From positions 1-22,035 of the forward strand of contig DAIMYQ010000027.1 of NCBI GenBank assembly GCA_036734385.1: a stretch of DNA of 22,035 bases, in the 5' to 3' direction. Numbering within the stretch: the stretch's first letter is position 1; every line of letters starts with the position of its first letter. The notes under the pieces were generated by a model. That model was not told where the DNA came from. It did not search any database and worked only from the letters and a program-made list of their open reading frames with translations. Source of the stretch: JAAYPI01 sp036734385. GTDB lineage: Bacteria; Bacteroidota; Bacteroidia; Bacteroidales; Paludibacteraceae. A program made the position numbers and the translations under genes. Of this stretch, positions 1 to 9,977 are shown piece by piece.

Positions 1-102
1 GCCCCTGTTGTATTGAAGTCTAAAGCTTTAGGCAATCTATCGGATAATCATATTTTTTATATTTGTGATAATTATATTCTTGAAAAATCTAAAAATGTTT
101 AA
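1..102 (+). CDS. C-terminal end of an unidentified protein (5' end outside window)
   Basis: Frame 1 is open from the first base to a TAA at 100-102 and encodes 33 residues ending in ILEKSKNV. No domain or family is recognisable in so short a tail. It is co-directional with the large surface-protein gene that follows, and a likely promoter lies between them, so the two are probably separate transcription units. A short open frame in AT-rich DNA can occur by chance, so confidence is limited. Confidence 0.4.
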   Translation, partial: APVVLKSKALGNLSDNHIFYICDNYILEKSKNV

Positions 103-111
103 ATAAAAGTT

Positions 112-119
112 TAACTTTG
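112..119 (+). promoter_or_regulatory. Putative -7 promoter element of cassette A
   Basis: TAACTTTG matches the Bacteroidota -7 consensus TAnnTTTG. It would start a transcript near 126, giving a leader of about 50 bases before the ATG at 175. No good -33 TTG is seen at the usual spacing, so the call rests on the -7 box and its position. Confidence 0.45.
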
Positions 120-174
120 CTTATTTTAACAGAGATTTGATTTTTCTTATCCTTAAAATTAATTTCTTTTGACT

Positions 175-3100
175 ATGAAACGAGCTACTTTAAGTCAATT
201 TTCAGGTTTTTTGTGTCTACAAAAAAATCAAGTAAAAAGATTATTTCTTCTGAATCTTTTTTTAGTATTTTTTTCCATTGGAAATATATTTGCTTCTGCT
301 AGTGCTACTTCCTATGAGGTGACCATTGTGCCTGATGGAGGAACTTCTGTTGTTCTTCCTTCTAGCGGAACTTCCATAGGGAATTTCTCTACTTCCCTAA
401 AAATAACCGGTTTAAAGCTTACAACAACGCAAGATGCTGACGGTAATGCAAATTGGGTTTATTTTAAATATCAGGTTGTCAATTCGAGTTCTGTCGTAGT
501 GATAAATAATAATTATGGGGTACCTTCTACTTCTACTTCCACTACAGGAGGTATAACTACTAAAATATTTTCAGCAACTACCAACATAGATATTTACAGT
601 GGGCTTGCCCCAGGAACTTACACATTGAAGTACTGGTTTGAGGTTCAGGGTTATACGACTTGTTGCTCTCAAATAGATAATGCTTTTAGTATGGGAAGTT
701 CCGCTAGTCCTTTCACTGCAACGTTTACATACGTTTCATTACCTTCGATAAGTCTTACTGCTTCTTCCAGTATGGTTACCAGTGGTAATCCTGTTACACT
801 TACGGCAACTCCTACTAATTTTACTGTTTCTCCTACAACATATACATGGTATAAATCTATTGATGCCGGTTCCACTTTTTCTGTTGTTTCGGGTCAAACG
901 AGTAGCATTTTAACCGATTCTCCTACACAAACAACATTGTATTATGCAACAGCGTATGATGGTGCTACGCTCGTAACATCTAGCCAAATTAAGGTTTTTG
1001 TCCCGTTTACTTGTGCTGCAGGTTCTCAAAAGATTAATATTTATTCGGAGGATTTTGATAGAGACTCGGATGGAAATTTGAATTTATTTACCAGTGTGAC
1101 AGGTAGAAGATCTTTTAGTGGTATTACGTCAAGTTACACCTATAAGGCTGAAAATTATGAAATTCATGACGGAGAATATGCTGTTGTAGCTACACCAAGG
1201 TATAGTGGGTGTGGAGATCAAACGGGAGTTTTAGTTGCAGGGTGCGGTGCTGATGCGACGTATTGGTATAGAGATTTGAAAGATATTAGTGGAAATGGTG
1301 ATGGTGCTACCACTTTTGGAGGATTGTTGTTCGTTAATTGCGGTAATCCCGATGCATCTGGTGAAAGTCTCATATTTGAAAAATCAATAAGTAATATTCC
1401 TAAAGATGTGACGATGGTTTTTTCTGCCTATTTTGCTAACGCTGCTAATTATGCCAGAAATCCTACCGATGATAAAAAGGTCAATATGAAACTTCGTATT
1501 AAATATAGTTCGGATGGAGGTACCTCTTGGTCAACTGTTTCCGGATCTGAAATTACCATATCGAATATTTCAAGATTAGATGGATGGTTATATGGTGAAA
1601 GTTCTGTTAGTGCCTCTAATGCAGGCTTATATAAGATTCAAATAGTTAATCTTGGTGCCAGTGGAAATGGTAATGACGTGTTAATAGATAACATCTCACT
1701 TTCTTTGTGTGTACCTAAGGTAGATTTTTACCATGGAGGAGATTGTAGTTCTTCGGGAAAGAGTACAACGGATATCGAATTAACGGCGATAAATCAATCT
1801 ACTCCTTTTTATGCTTGTGTTACTGCAAGTGATGCCTTCAATTCCCCTTATTACATTTGGCAAGAAAGTACTGATGGAGGAGTTACATGGGTAACAGTGC
1901 AACATCTTAATACGGGAAGTACTTATACAGATGCCGGATTGTCGGCTCCCGGATCCAAATTGTTGCGGGTTGTTGTTTCCAATGAAGATATTACTGCCGG
2001 AGGCGACTTGCCCCTTATTTATTCTGTTTCTAAAATTATTACGATTACACTTTCGTGCCTTCCTCCCTCATTAACAATCAGCGGAGCTTCTGATGTGTGT
2101 GTGGCTGCTGGTGTTGATGCCGCTAGTCAAACATTGGTAGCAGGAGGTACTACGGCAGGTTTTACTACCTATACTTGGGAAGAAGAAATTAGTGGTGTAT
2201 GGACAGTTATTCCAATAACTACCAATTCAATTACCACAGGAACTCTTGCTGCCGGAACTCATTCTTATCGGGTAAAGGTGAGTGATGGACTTGGTTGTGA
2301 ATCTGCTTATGCAACAGCAACCATCAAAGTAAACGAAAAACCGGTCGTTTCCACGTCCTCTCTTAGTAATAATACGAATTGTACGTCTCCTTATAACGGA
2401 GCATATACAATTTTCGCTACAGGAGGAACTTCTCCTTATCAGTATTCTAATGATAATGGAGTTACCTGGGGAACAACTACCACATATACCGGTATTCAGC
2501 AAGATAATACCATCAATCTTCAGGTAAAAGATAATAATCAATGTGTTTCTGATAATTTACCTATAACTATTTCCGATGCATCATTGCCTATTACGGCTTA
2601 TACTGTTACGGGCGGTGGAACTTACTGTTTGGGCGGAGATGGTGTAGCTGTCGGGTTAAGCAATTCACAAACAGGTGTCACTTATCAACTTAAGAAAGAT
2701 GGTATTGCAACAGGTTCAACGTTATCCGGAAGTACAGGTGTAGCTTTGGATTTTGGAAAACAAACGGCAGTGGGAACCTATACTATTTCGGCAACAAGTA
2801 GCGGAAATTGTGTTGGTAATATGACTGGTTCTGTTATTATTGCAACAGCAAATCCTCCGAGTATTACTTTGCAACCGCTTGCTCAATCAATATGTATGAT
2901 GCAATCGGCTGACTTTAGCGTTACTGCCGATCATGCCGTATCTTACCAATGGCAAGAAGATGCAGGATCCGGATTTTTGGATATTGCAGGAAAAAATTTA
3001 TCTTCTTGTGAAATTGCCACCACTGATTTATCAAAAAATGGATATTCTTATCGAGTAATTGTTTCCGGAGATGCAGCTTGTAGTACAGTTACAAGTAATT

Positions 3101-6100
3101 CGGTATCATTGACAGTAAATAACTGCTCGGATTTGACTTTAAATACCTCTTTAAATCAGACCTCTGTTTGTCAAGGGTCCCAAACTACTTATACCGTTTC
3201 TGTTACGAATAATTCAACTTTATCACCTGCGTTTGGTGTTCAAGTAAAAGTTGATTTACCTGCTGGTATAACTTACATTACCAATACCCTCCCAACTGCA
3301 GGTTCGTATAATTCGGGAACCGGAGAATGGAATATAGGAACTGTAGGTATTTCTACTACTGTAACATTAACAATCACCATAGAGGGAACAACTTCGGGAA
3401 GTAGAACGGCTCAATCTTATATCTTTGAAGAAAATACAAATGCTTATGCTGATTATTCAGCAGCTCCTGCAGGAATGAAACATGGTTCTGCACTGATGGT
3501 TAATGGGTATCCTTCACAACCTGTTTTAACAGACAATACAGGATGTGATAATACAGTTACCTTTACGGTAAGCAATTACGNNNNNNNNNNNNNNNNNNNN
3601 NNNNNNNNNNNNNNNNNNNNNNNNNNNNNNNNNNNNNNNNNNNNNNNNNNNNNNNNNNNNNNNNNNNNNNNNNNNNNNNNTGAGTGTAACGGCAGAAAAG
3701 AACGGTTGTACTTCAACAGCCGGTACGTCCTCACAGCAATATACGGTAACTCCTGTTGTTCCAACGTTAACAGACAATACAGGATGTGATAATACAGTTA
3801 CCTTTACGGTAAGCAATTACGATGCAACGAACACGTATACTTGGATGTTAGATGGTACACCTATCACGGCTACCAACAGTTATACAGTACCGAGTCCTGT
3901 AGAAGGCACGACGTATTCAGTGAGTGTAACGGCAGAAAAGAACGGTTGTACTTCAACAGCCGGTACGTCCTCACAAAAGTATAAGGTTAACCCTGTTGCG
4001 GTTATTACCCCCTCCGGAACTGTTATTAATTGCTCTGTTTCTCAAGTAACTCTGCAAGGATCAGGAGGATACCAATATCGTTGGAATGACAATACTATTA
4101 ATTCTCAAAAAATAGTTACTTCGGGAGGATTGTATACTTTAACAGCAAGAAGTTTAGGTGGTTGTGAAAATTCCACTTCTGTTACTATTTCTGAGAATAA
4201 GGTTAAACCTCAAAATTTAGCTGTTACTCCTAACCCCAATACAACTATTTTAACTTGTACAACGGTTACAAGTATAGAGTTGACAGCATCTTCGACTAGT
4301 GCGAATGTTGGTTATGTTTGGCAAGATGGTACTGTTGGTGCTATTCTTACGGTAACTGCTCCTAAAACCTACGTTGTAACTGTTACGGATTTGGACAACG
4401 GTTGTCAAGAAACTGCTTCGTTACAGATAACATCAGATAAAACAATTCCTACAGTTAATATTTCCGCAGATGCACTTCAGTTGACTTGTGATACAACAAG
4501 TATAGAATTAGTAGCTAGCACTAATGCAACAAATCCAAGTTACTCATGGACGGGAGGTCTTAATACTTCATCTATTGATGTCGCAACTCCTGATACTTAT
4601 GCCGTAACCGTGACAGATTTGAATACAGGATGTTCAAACTCAGCTTCTATAGATGTCGTTCAAGATATTAGTAGTCCGATTGTAACCATAGTACCTAGTG
4701 CAACCAGATTCACTTGTGACACAACAAGTATTGATTTGGTGGCAAATGGAACAAACGTTACTTACTTGTGGGGAGATGGAAGTACCACGAATGCAATTAC
4801 TATTACAGCCCCCAACACATATCAGGTAACAGTAAAAAATCAAACAACTGGTTGCACAAATACTGTTTCATTAGATGTTCAGCAGAATGTTACGTCTCCG
4901 AATTTAACTATAGAATCAACAACTACCGAGTTAACATGTTCAACTCCGACTATTCCACTAACTGCCAATGTCGGTTCTGCCAATGTGAGTTATTTATGGA
5001 CAGGAGGTTCAACAAATGCCTTATTATCGGCTACTTCTGCTGGGCTTTATCAAGTTTCGGTAAAAGATTTGCAAAATGGATGTCTTGCCAATGCAAGTGT
5101 AACCCTTACTGAAAATAAGACATTACCAACAGCCAGTATTTTAGCTCCTAATAGAGTTTTAACGTGTTCATCTCCAACTTTATCGTTAGTGGCAAGTGGT
5201 ACACCGGCTGGAACAACATACAAATGGAACGATAATACTACTCTTGCAAATAAAACGGTAAATTCGAAAGGCACGTATACGGTAACGGTAACTAATCCGA
5301 ATAATGGATGTACTAGAAATGCAAGTGTTGCTATTACTGAAAATTATGCTGTTCCATTAGTAGATATTCAATCTCTTCCCAGTGTTTGTCTTCCTGCAAC
5401 GGTTAATTTGACAGACGCTATAGGACCTTTAACTATTGCTGATACCGTTATATTCTATCAAGATGCAGCTCTTACTAATAAAGTAATGACAGCTTCTGTT
5501 GATGTTCAAACTGCTGCTATTTATTATGTTGTAGGATTGGGAGTGAATAATAATGGTTGTCAAAGTACTCCTGAAGCTGTTATGATTAACTTAAAGGATC
5601 AGACACCTGCTCCGACGGCTCATGATTATTATGAATGTGCAGTTAGAGGCAGTAAAGATTTAACTGATTTAGTTACTTCTGATAAAACAAAAATAAAGTG
5701 GTACACGTCTTCTACAGGTGAAACTTCTTTCGCAGGTTATTTTGATGCCTATCAGGCGAATACAGTTACATCCTACTGGGTTACCAATACAGAGGAAGGT
5801 AAATGTGAGAGTGAACGACAAGAAGTCAATGTTTCCATTGAAGGAAATGTGGATTTCGATTTACAAATAAGCAAATCAGAGATAGTGCTTAATGCAGAAG
5901 AAGTAACTGTAACGGCAACTCCTACAGCCTCTAGTGCTCCGATTGCTAACTATGCTTGGACAAAGAATGGCGAATCAATCATTTCCAATGGAAATTCGTA
6001 TCAGGAAATGCCTTATTTAGACGCTGTGTATCGAGTATCTGCGGAAGGAATGTGTAATACTATTGTTAAGGAAGTCTCGCTTTCGGTATTATGGCCAACT

Positions 6101-6319
6101 TTAATTACTCCTAGTAATGCGAATGGTAAAAATGACTCATTTGCTAGAGGCTTTTCAATAGTAGTGTTTAACCGTCATGGACAAAAGATATTTACTGGTT
6201 CAGATGGTTGGAATGGAACCTCTGACGGAAAACCGGTTTTCCCGGGCGTATATTATTACATAGTTACTTTACCCGATGGAAGTAGTAAGAAGGGAACTAT
6301 AGAAGTTTTCAAACGATAG
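175..6319 (+). CDS. Giant SprB-like secreted surface protein with type B T9SS sorting domain (interrupted by assembly gap)
   Basis: This is a large cell-surface protein, probably an adhesin exported by the type IX secretion system. ATG 175 is chosen over a TTG at 169. A long N-terminal stretch precedes a hydrophobic signal segment ending near ASASA. In order follow an Ig-like region, a Cys-bounded beta-sandwich domain (about 1009-1730) shared with the cassette B protein, a SprB-type repeat (about 2400-2575), a DUF11-like domain (about 3130-3480), 80-residue tandem modules around the gap, six Ig-like repeats (4001-5355) and a C-terminal CHU_C/gliding-motility domain (about 6091-6316) starting WPTLITPSNANGKND. 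The reading frame appears to shift across the 100-N gap. A gap of 99 bases, the length the repeat predicts, keeps one frame and gives about 2047 residues. The propeller/OmpA gene starts 25 bases downstream. The type B sorting call is strong; the ligand is unknown. Confidence 0.85.
3526..3975 (+). repeat. Near-identical 240-base (80-residue) tandem modules, copy number unresolved
   Basis: Bases 3526-3580 recur exactly at 3767-3821, and bases 3681-3735 recur exactly at 3921-3975. If the gap holds the equivalent of 3822-3920 (99 bases), there are two modules with a period of 240 bases. Each encodes an Ig-like unit running from LTDNTGCDNTVTF through WMLDGTPITATNS to AEKNGCTSTAGTSSQ. The exact DNA identity implies recent duplication or gene conversion. 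More modules of 240 bases could be hidden in the gap. Confidence 0.85.
3581..3680. other. 100-N assembly gap inside the tandem repeat
   Basis: This run of exactly 100 Ns is a placeholder. The 55 bases on each side each have a second exact copy downstream, so an assembler using 55-mers would stop here. The placeholder is one base longer than the 99 bases predicted from the repeat, which alone explains the apparent frameshift in the gene. Confidence 0.95.
4001..5355 (+). repeat. Six Ig-like protein repeats of about 75 residues, each with a Cys pair
   Basis: Six diverged repeats lie inside the cassette A surface protein. Each opens with a strand leading to a Cys (LTC, FTC or INC), has a central Tyr-x-Trp motif (such as YLWTGG or YSWTGG), continues with TYxVTVTD-like strands and closes with an NGC or TGC motif before an Asn/Thr-Pro linker. 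Repeats three and four share the run TCDTTSI followed by E/D-L-V-A, suggesting a more recent duplication. They probably form a stalk of beta-sandwich domains holding the N-terminal domains away from the cell. The cassette B protein lacks this array. Confidence 0.75.
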
Positions 6320-6344
6320 AAATACAAGAAAAAATGATACAGCT

Positions 6345-7625
6345 ATGAGAAAAGGACTTATTTTATTACTGTTTATAAGCACGAGTGTTCTCGCATATCC
6401 GGACATAAATTCGAAATACGAGCAAGGACCTTACGTATTTGAAAGTTCGCGAGTGAATACCAAAGGTAAAGAAATAGCCCTCTCGGACTATAAAGATGGT
6501 AAAATTGTTTACTTGCGAGACGGAGTAGTTTTCCAAAGTACATTGGATAGTTTAGGTGAATTATTGCCACCTGAAAAAAGTGAAGACTTTTCTTTATTAA
6601 ATATTACAGGGACGGTTGCTTATGATTCATTGCGAAATAAGCTGTATTACAGTATATATGACCCTAAAGAAGGCGGCGACTACTTGTATGAAAGTGATTT
6701 TTCTTCAGGAAAATGGAGCCTTGGAAAAAAAATGAAAATTCGTGGCACAAACAGAAGCAAAACACAGGTAGGTTTTATGGAAAGTGCCGGATGGAATTAT
6801 CGTAGTCGTCCCATTAAAGGATTTTACAATCCGCGTTTATCAAAAGAAGGTAAACGATTGTATTTCACGTATTTGGCGGATGGTGGTCAAAGAGATATTT
6901 ATTATGTAGATATTGAAAGTGAAGCTACTGATATTTGGAGTTATCCACAAAATGTTGGGTTTACCGTTAATACTTCTTCTGATGAAGATTGGAGTTATAT
7001 CTCTGGTGATAGTGTTTTGTACTATTCAAGCACTAGCACGGATGGTTTGAAGAATATATATGTATCCCAAAAAGATGGAGAAGGTTGGGGGATGGGTAAA
7101 AAATTAAGTTTGCCCTACAATGATAGTGTGAAGACAAATAATTACAATATCATGGTGAGGGATGGTCTTCCGTTACTTATATCCGATAGAAACACAGAAA
7201 ATGGAGATGATATTTTCTTGTTCCATCCTATTATACCGAAAGAACCTGTTGTAGACCAGGTGGAAATAGAACGTCGTAAAAAATTCTACTGGGTATTCTT
7301 CTTATTTGATTTTGATAAAGATATTTTGGCTGAAACATTCAAGCGTGATTTGAACAATCTGACCAAGGCAATGCGTGAATTTAAGGATGTTTCGTTTGAA
7401 ATTAGTGGTTATACTGATAGTCGTGGCTCCGATGAATACAACGATGCTTTGTCCTTACGTCGTGCCAATGAAATCAAAGATTTATTAGTAAAAGAGGGCT
7501 TTAAACCTGAACAATTGGTTACCGTTGGTTACGGAGAGCGACGATTGCAGGTGCCAAATGCTAAAACAGAAGAAGAACATGCACAAAATCGTCGAGTAGA
7601 AGTGCGTATCATAGTGACCGAGTAA
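6345..7625 (+). CDS. Beta-propeller/OmpA-domain periplasmic protein of cassette A (PorE-like architecture)
   Basis: This 426-residue protein starts with a Sec signal peptide (residues 1-17, cleaved near VLA). Residues about 25-295 carry PD40/WD40-like propeller strands, for example NPRLSKEGKRLYFT at 162-175 and the SDRNTENGDDIFLF strand near 280-293. Residues about 318-424 form an OmpA C-terminal domain with the peptidoglycan-binding signature YTDSRGSDEYND...LSLRRA (Asp358 and Arg372/373) and NRRVEVRI at the end. No lipobox is visible. The family binds peptidoglycan from the periplasm. The order resembles PorE of the T9SS but lacks that protein's TPR region. It sits 25 bases after the surface-protein gene and 34 bases before the PorP/SprF gene, so the three are almost certainly one operon. 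Its paralogue is at 14195-15466. Confidence 0.88.
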   Translation: MRKGLILLLFISTSVLAYPDINSKYEQGPYVFESSRVNTKGKEIALSDYKDGKIVYLRDGVVFQSTLDSLGELLPPEKSEDFSLLNITGTVAYDSLRNKLYYSIYDPKEGGDYLYESDFSSGKWSLGKKMKIRGTNRSKTQVGFMESAGWNYRSRPIKGFYNPRLSKEGKRLYFTYLADGGQRDIYYVDIESEATDIWSYPQNVGFTVNTSSDEDWSYISGDSVLYYSSTSTDGLKNIYVSQKDGEGWGMGKKLSLPYNDSVKTNNYNIMVRDGLPLLISDRNTENGDDIFLFHPIIPKEPVVDQVEIERRKKFYWVFFLFDFDKDILAETFKRDLNNLTKAMREFKDVSFEISGYTDSRGSDEYNDALSLRRANEIKDLLVKEGFKPEQLVTVGYGERRLQVPNAKTEEEHAQNRRVEVRIIVTE

Positions 7626-7659
7626 TTGTTCGTTTGGAAAAACTTAAAAGTAAGATATT

Positions 7660-8601
7660 ATGAAAAAAATTATATTTGCAGCATTATTTTTGGCGAGCAT
7701 AGTAAGCGTAAATGCTCAAAATGATTTTCTGCTGACCGAGCAATTATTTTCTCGTATAGCAACAAACCCTGCAGGAACCGGAAATAGCGAGAATGTAAAT
7801 GCATTTTATTTGGGAAGACTTCAGTGGTCAGGTTTTACGGGAGCTCCGGTTTCAAATTTATTGAATGTCCATTTTTATTCTCCTAAAATGAGTTCCGGTT
7901 TTGGAGCATCTTTCTCGTATGATGAGAGTGGAATAGCATATTCCGATTTAAATGCAAAATTGGTTTATGCGTATCATTTAGATATTGATGAGAACAACTT
8001 GTTATCTTTGGGTTTGTCTGCTGGAGTTGAAGATAAACGTTTTGATCCGACAAAGCATATTTTAGAAGATGACACGGAGAGAGGAGAAGAAGATGGAATT
8101 CCTTTGGAAGCTGAAGGAAAAACCTCTTTTGATGCTGATTTTGGTGCTGAGTTCTCTAATTCACATTTGCTAATTGGATTGTCCGCTCGTCATTTACCCG
8201 GATTTTTTGCAGAAACAAGTACTTACAACGCAGTACCACAGTTTTATGGTTATGCTAGGGGATTTATTCCGGTTAATACAAATTTGTCTCTTGCTCCTGC
8301 ATTGTTGGGTATGTATATTCCTTCTTTGAGCGGAGATGAAAAAGAAGAATATGTTGGAGAATTGAACTTAACAAGCTTTATTTATCATAATTATTGGGCA
8401 GGTTTAGGTTGTCGTTTTAATACAATAGAATTTAGCAATTCCACAGCTACTGCTTTAGTCGGTTTTCAGTGGGATTGGTTCCGTCTCGGGTGTGCTTATG
8501 AATTAAGTCTCGGAGAGTTAATTAATTTATCCTCAAGTTCTTTTGAGTTAATGCTTTCGTTAGATATTCCTACAAAGAAAAAGGGCAATTTTTGGGAATA
8601 A
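7660..8601 (+). CDS. PorP/SprF-family T9SS outer-membrane protein of cassette A
   Basis: This 313-residue protein has a Sec signal peptide (MKKIIFAALFLASIVSVNAQ) followed directly by the family hallmark DFLLTEQLFSRIATNPAGTG. The rest is alternating beta strands with Gly and aromatic residues, as expected of an outer-membrane beta-barrel (SSGFGASFSYDESGIAYSDL, LLSLGLSAGVEDKRFDPTKH, FRLGCAYELSLGELINLSS). The PorP/SprF family includes SprF, which is needed for secretion of the type B cargo SprB in Flavobacterium johnsoniae. As the last gene of cassette A, this is the likely partner of the giant surface protein; that pairing is inference. A strong terminator follows. The ATG is preceded by A/G-rich DNA rather than a clear Shine-Dalgarno site. 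Its paralogue is at 13269-14195. Confidence 0.9.
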   Translation: MKKIIFAALFLASIVSVNAQNDFLLTEQLFSRIATNPAGTGNSENVNAFYLGRLQWSGFTGAPVSNLLNVHFYSPKMSSGFGASFSYDESGIAYSDLNAKLVYAYHLDIDENNLLSLGLSAGVEDKRFDPTKHILEDDTERGEEDGIPLEAEGKTSFDADFGAEFSNSHLLIGLSARHLPGFFAETSTYNAVPQFYGYARGFIPVNTNLSLAPALLGMYIPSLSGDEKEEYVGELNLTSFIYHNYWAGLGCRFNTIEFSNSTATALVGFQWDWFRLGCAYELSLGELINLSSSSFELMLSLDIPTKKKGNFWE

Positions 8602-8624
8602 ATAATATTTTTCGCTTTATTGGG

Positions 8625-8652
8625 AGGAACAGACAAAATCTGTTCCTTTTTT
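8625..8652 (+). terminator. Rho-independent terminator of cassette A
   Basis: A nine-pair perfect stem, AGGAACAGA (8625-8633) with TCTGTTCCT (8639-8647), has a five-base loop and runs into a T-tract (8647-8652). It lies 23 bases after the stop of the PorP/SprF gene. Confidence 0.88.
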
Positions 8653-8715
8653 AATGTCTGTTATTCCTATCAAAAAAAATAAAATTAGGCATCTAAAACT
8701 TCTAAAATTATATTG

Positions 8716-8723
8716 TATATTTG
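8716..8723 (+). promoter_or_regulatory. Putative -7 promoter element of the polyamine operon
   Basis: TATATTTG matches TAnnTTTG exactly, between the cassette A terminator and the ATG at 8751. It predicts transcription from about 8730 and a short leader. A clear -33 TTG at the usual distance is not seen. Confidence 0.5.
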
Positions 8724-8750
8724 TCATTCTTTCTAAAAACGTTTATAAAA

Positions 8751-9953
8751 ATGGGAAAAGTTTTAATTATCGGTGCGGGTGGTGTAGGAACTGTTGTGGT
8801 TCATAAAGTGGCACAAAATAATGATGTGTTCACGGAAATTATGTTGGCAAGTCGTACAAAGTCTAAATGTGATGTCATTGCTGCAGATGTGAAAAAACGT
8901 TATGGGGTATCAATAAAGACAGCTCAGGTAGATGCTGATAATGTGCCGGAATTAGTTGTTTTATTAAAGTCCTTTCAACCCAAATTAGTCATAAACGTAG
9001 CTCTACCTTACCAAGATTTAACCATTATGGATGCTTGTCTTGAGGCGGGAGTTAATTATTTGGATACAGCCAATTATGAACCCAAAGAAGAAGCTCATTT
9101 TGAATACTCATGGCAGTGGGCTTACCAAGAAAAATTTAAACAAGCGGGATTGATTGCTATATTAGGTTGTGGATTTGATCCGGGAGTAACTAGTGTGTTT
9201 ACTGCTTATGCTGCAAAACATCATTTTGATGAAATACATTATTTGGATATAGTTGATTGTAATGCCGGTGATCATGGAAAAGCATTTGCAACTAATTTTA
9301 ATCCTGAAATAAATATTCGTGAAGTTACTCAACGTGGAAAATATTGGCAAAATGGTGAGTGGGTTGAAACCGAACCTCATGAAATACATAAACCTTTGAA
9401 TTATCCTGAAATTGGCTCAAAAGAGTCATATGTAATTTATCACGAAGAATTGGAATCATTGGTGAAAAATTTTCCGACCATTAAGCGTGCTCGTTTTTGG
9501 ATGACTTTTGGTCAAGAATACCTAACACATTTGCGTGTAATACAAAATATCGGTATGGCACGTATTGATGAGGTGGAATATAACGGACAAAAAATAGTTC
9601 CTATTCAGTTTTTAAAAGCAGTGTTGCCTAATCCAGGTGATTTGGGTGAAAATTATAAGGGATGGACTTCTATTGGGTGTCGTATAAAAGGAATAAAAAA
9701 CGGTAAAGAAGTTTCTTATTATATTTATAATAATTGTAGTCATGAAGATGCTTTTAAAGAAACCGGCACACAGGGTGTTAGTTATACGACTGGTGTTCCT
9801 GCAACTGTTGGAGCCATGATGTTTATGACCGGTAAATGGTCAGGTAAAGGAGTTTTCAATGTCGAACAATTTAATCCGGATCCATTCTTGGATACCCTTG
9901 CCAAACAGGGATTACCTTGGCACGAACAATTCAATATCGATTTAGAATTGTAA
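8751..9953 (+). CDS. Carboxynorspermidine dehydrogenase (saccharopine dehydrogenase family)
   Basis: This 400-residue cytoplasmic NAD(P)H-dependent enzyme joins L-aspartate semialdehyde to a diamine (1,3-diaminopropane or putrescine) to make carboxynorspermidine or carboxyspermidine. The ATG at 8751 is chosen because the protein then starts MGKVLIIGAGGVG, placing the Rossmann GxGxxG motif at residues 8-13, and the -7 element sits just upstream. Further family features are the segments LVINVALPYQDLTIMDACLE, NYLDTANYEPKEEAHFEYSW and GCGFDPGVTSVFTAYAAKH. The C-terminal half (HEDAFKETGTQGVSYTTGVP) is typical of the LYS9-like domain. The decarboxylase gene nspC starts 24 bases downstream, which separates this call from a lysine-pathway saccharopine enzyme. 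Length is normal for the family. Confidence 0.9.
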   Translation: MGKVLIIGAGGVGTVVVHKVAQNNDVFTEIMLASRTKSKCDVIAADVKKRYGVSIKTAQVDADNVPELVVLLKSFQPKLVINVALPYQDLTIMDACLEAGVNYLDTANYEPKEEAHFEYSWQWAYQEKFKQAGLIAILGCGFDPGVTSVFTAYAAKHHFDEIHYLDIVDCNAGDHGKAFATNFNPEINIREVTQRGKYWQNGEWVETEPHEIHKPLNYPEIGSKESYVIYHEELESLVKNFPTIKRARFWMTFGQEYLTHLRVIQNIGMARIDEVEYNGQKIVPIQFLKAVLPNPGDLGENYKGWTSIGCRIKGIKNGKEVSYYIYNNCSHEDAFKETGTQGVSYTTGVPATVGAMMFMTGKWSGKGVFNVEQFNPDPFLDTLAKQGLPWHEQFNIDLEL

Positions 9954-9977
9954 CATGATTTGTACCCAAATACCGAA

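Noticed and set aside
2227..2541. Antisense open frames inside the large surface proteins and elsewhere (for example 669-875, 4768-5112, 16510-16848)
   Set aside because: They lie opposite clear coding sequence with recognisable domains, and their translations look like low-complexity shadows with no start signals.
4001..5355. Repeats that could suggest a CRISPR array
   Set aside because: The repeat is in the protein sequence with diverged DNA and continuous coding; there are no short identical repeats with unique spacers.
3845..6319. A separate second surface-protein gene starting at ATG 3845
   Set aside because: The frame is already open back to the gap at 3680 and continues the same repeat. 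The start is an internal Met of a repeat module. The 100-N spacer explains the split.
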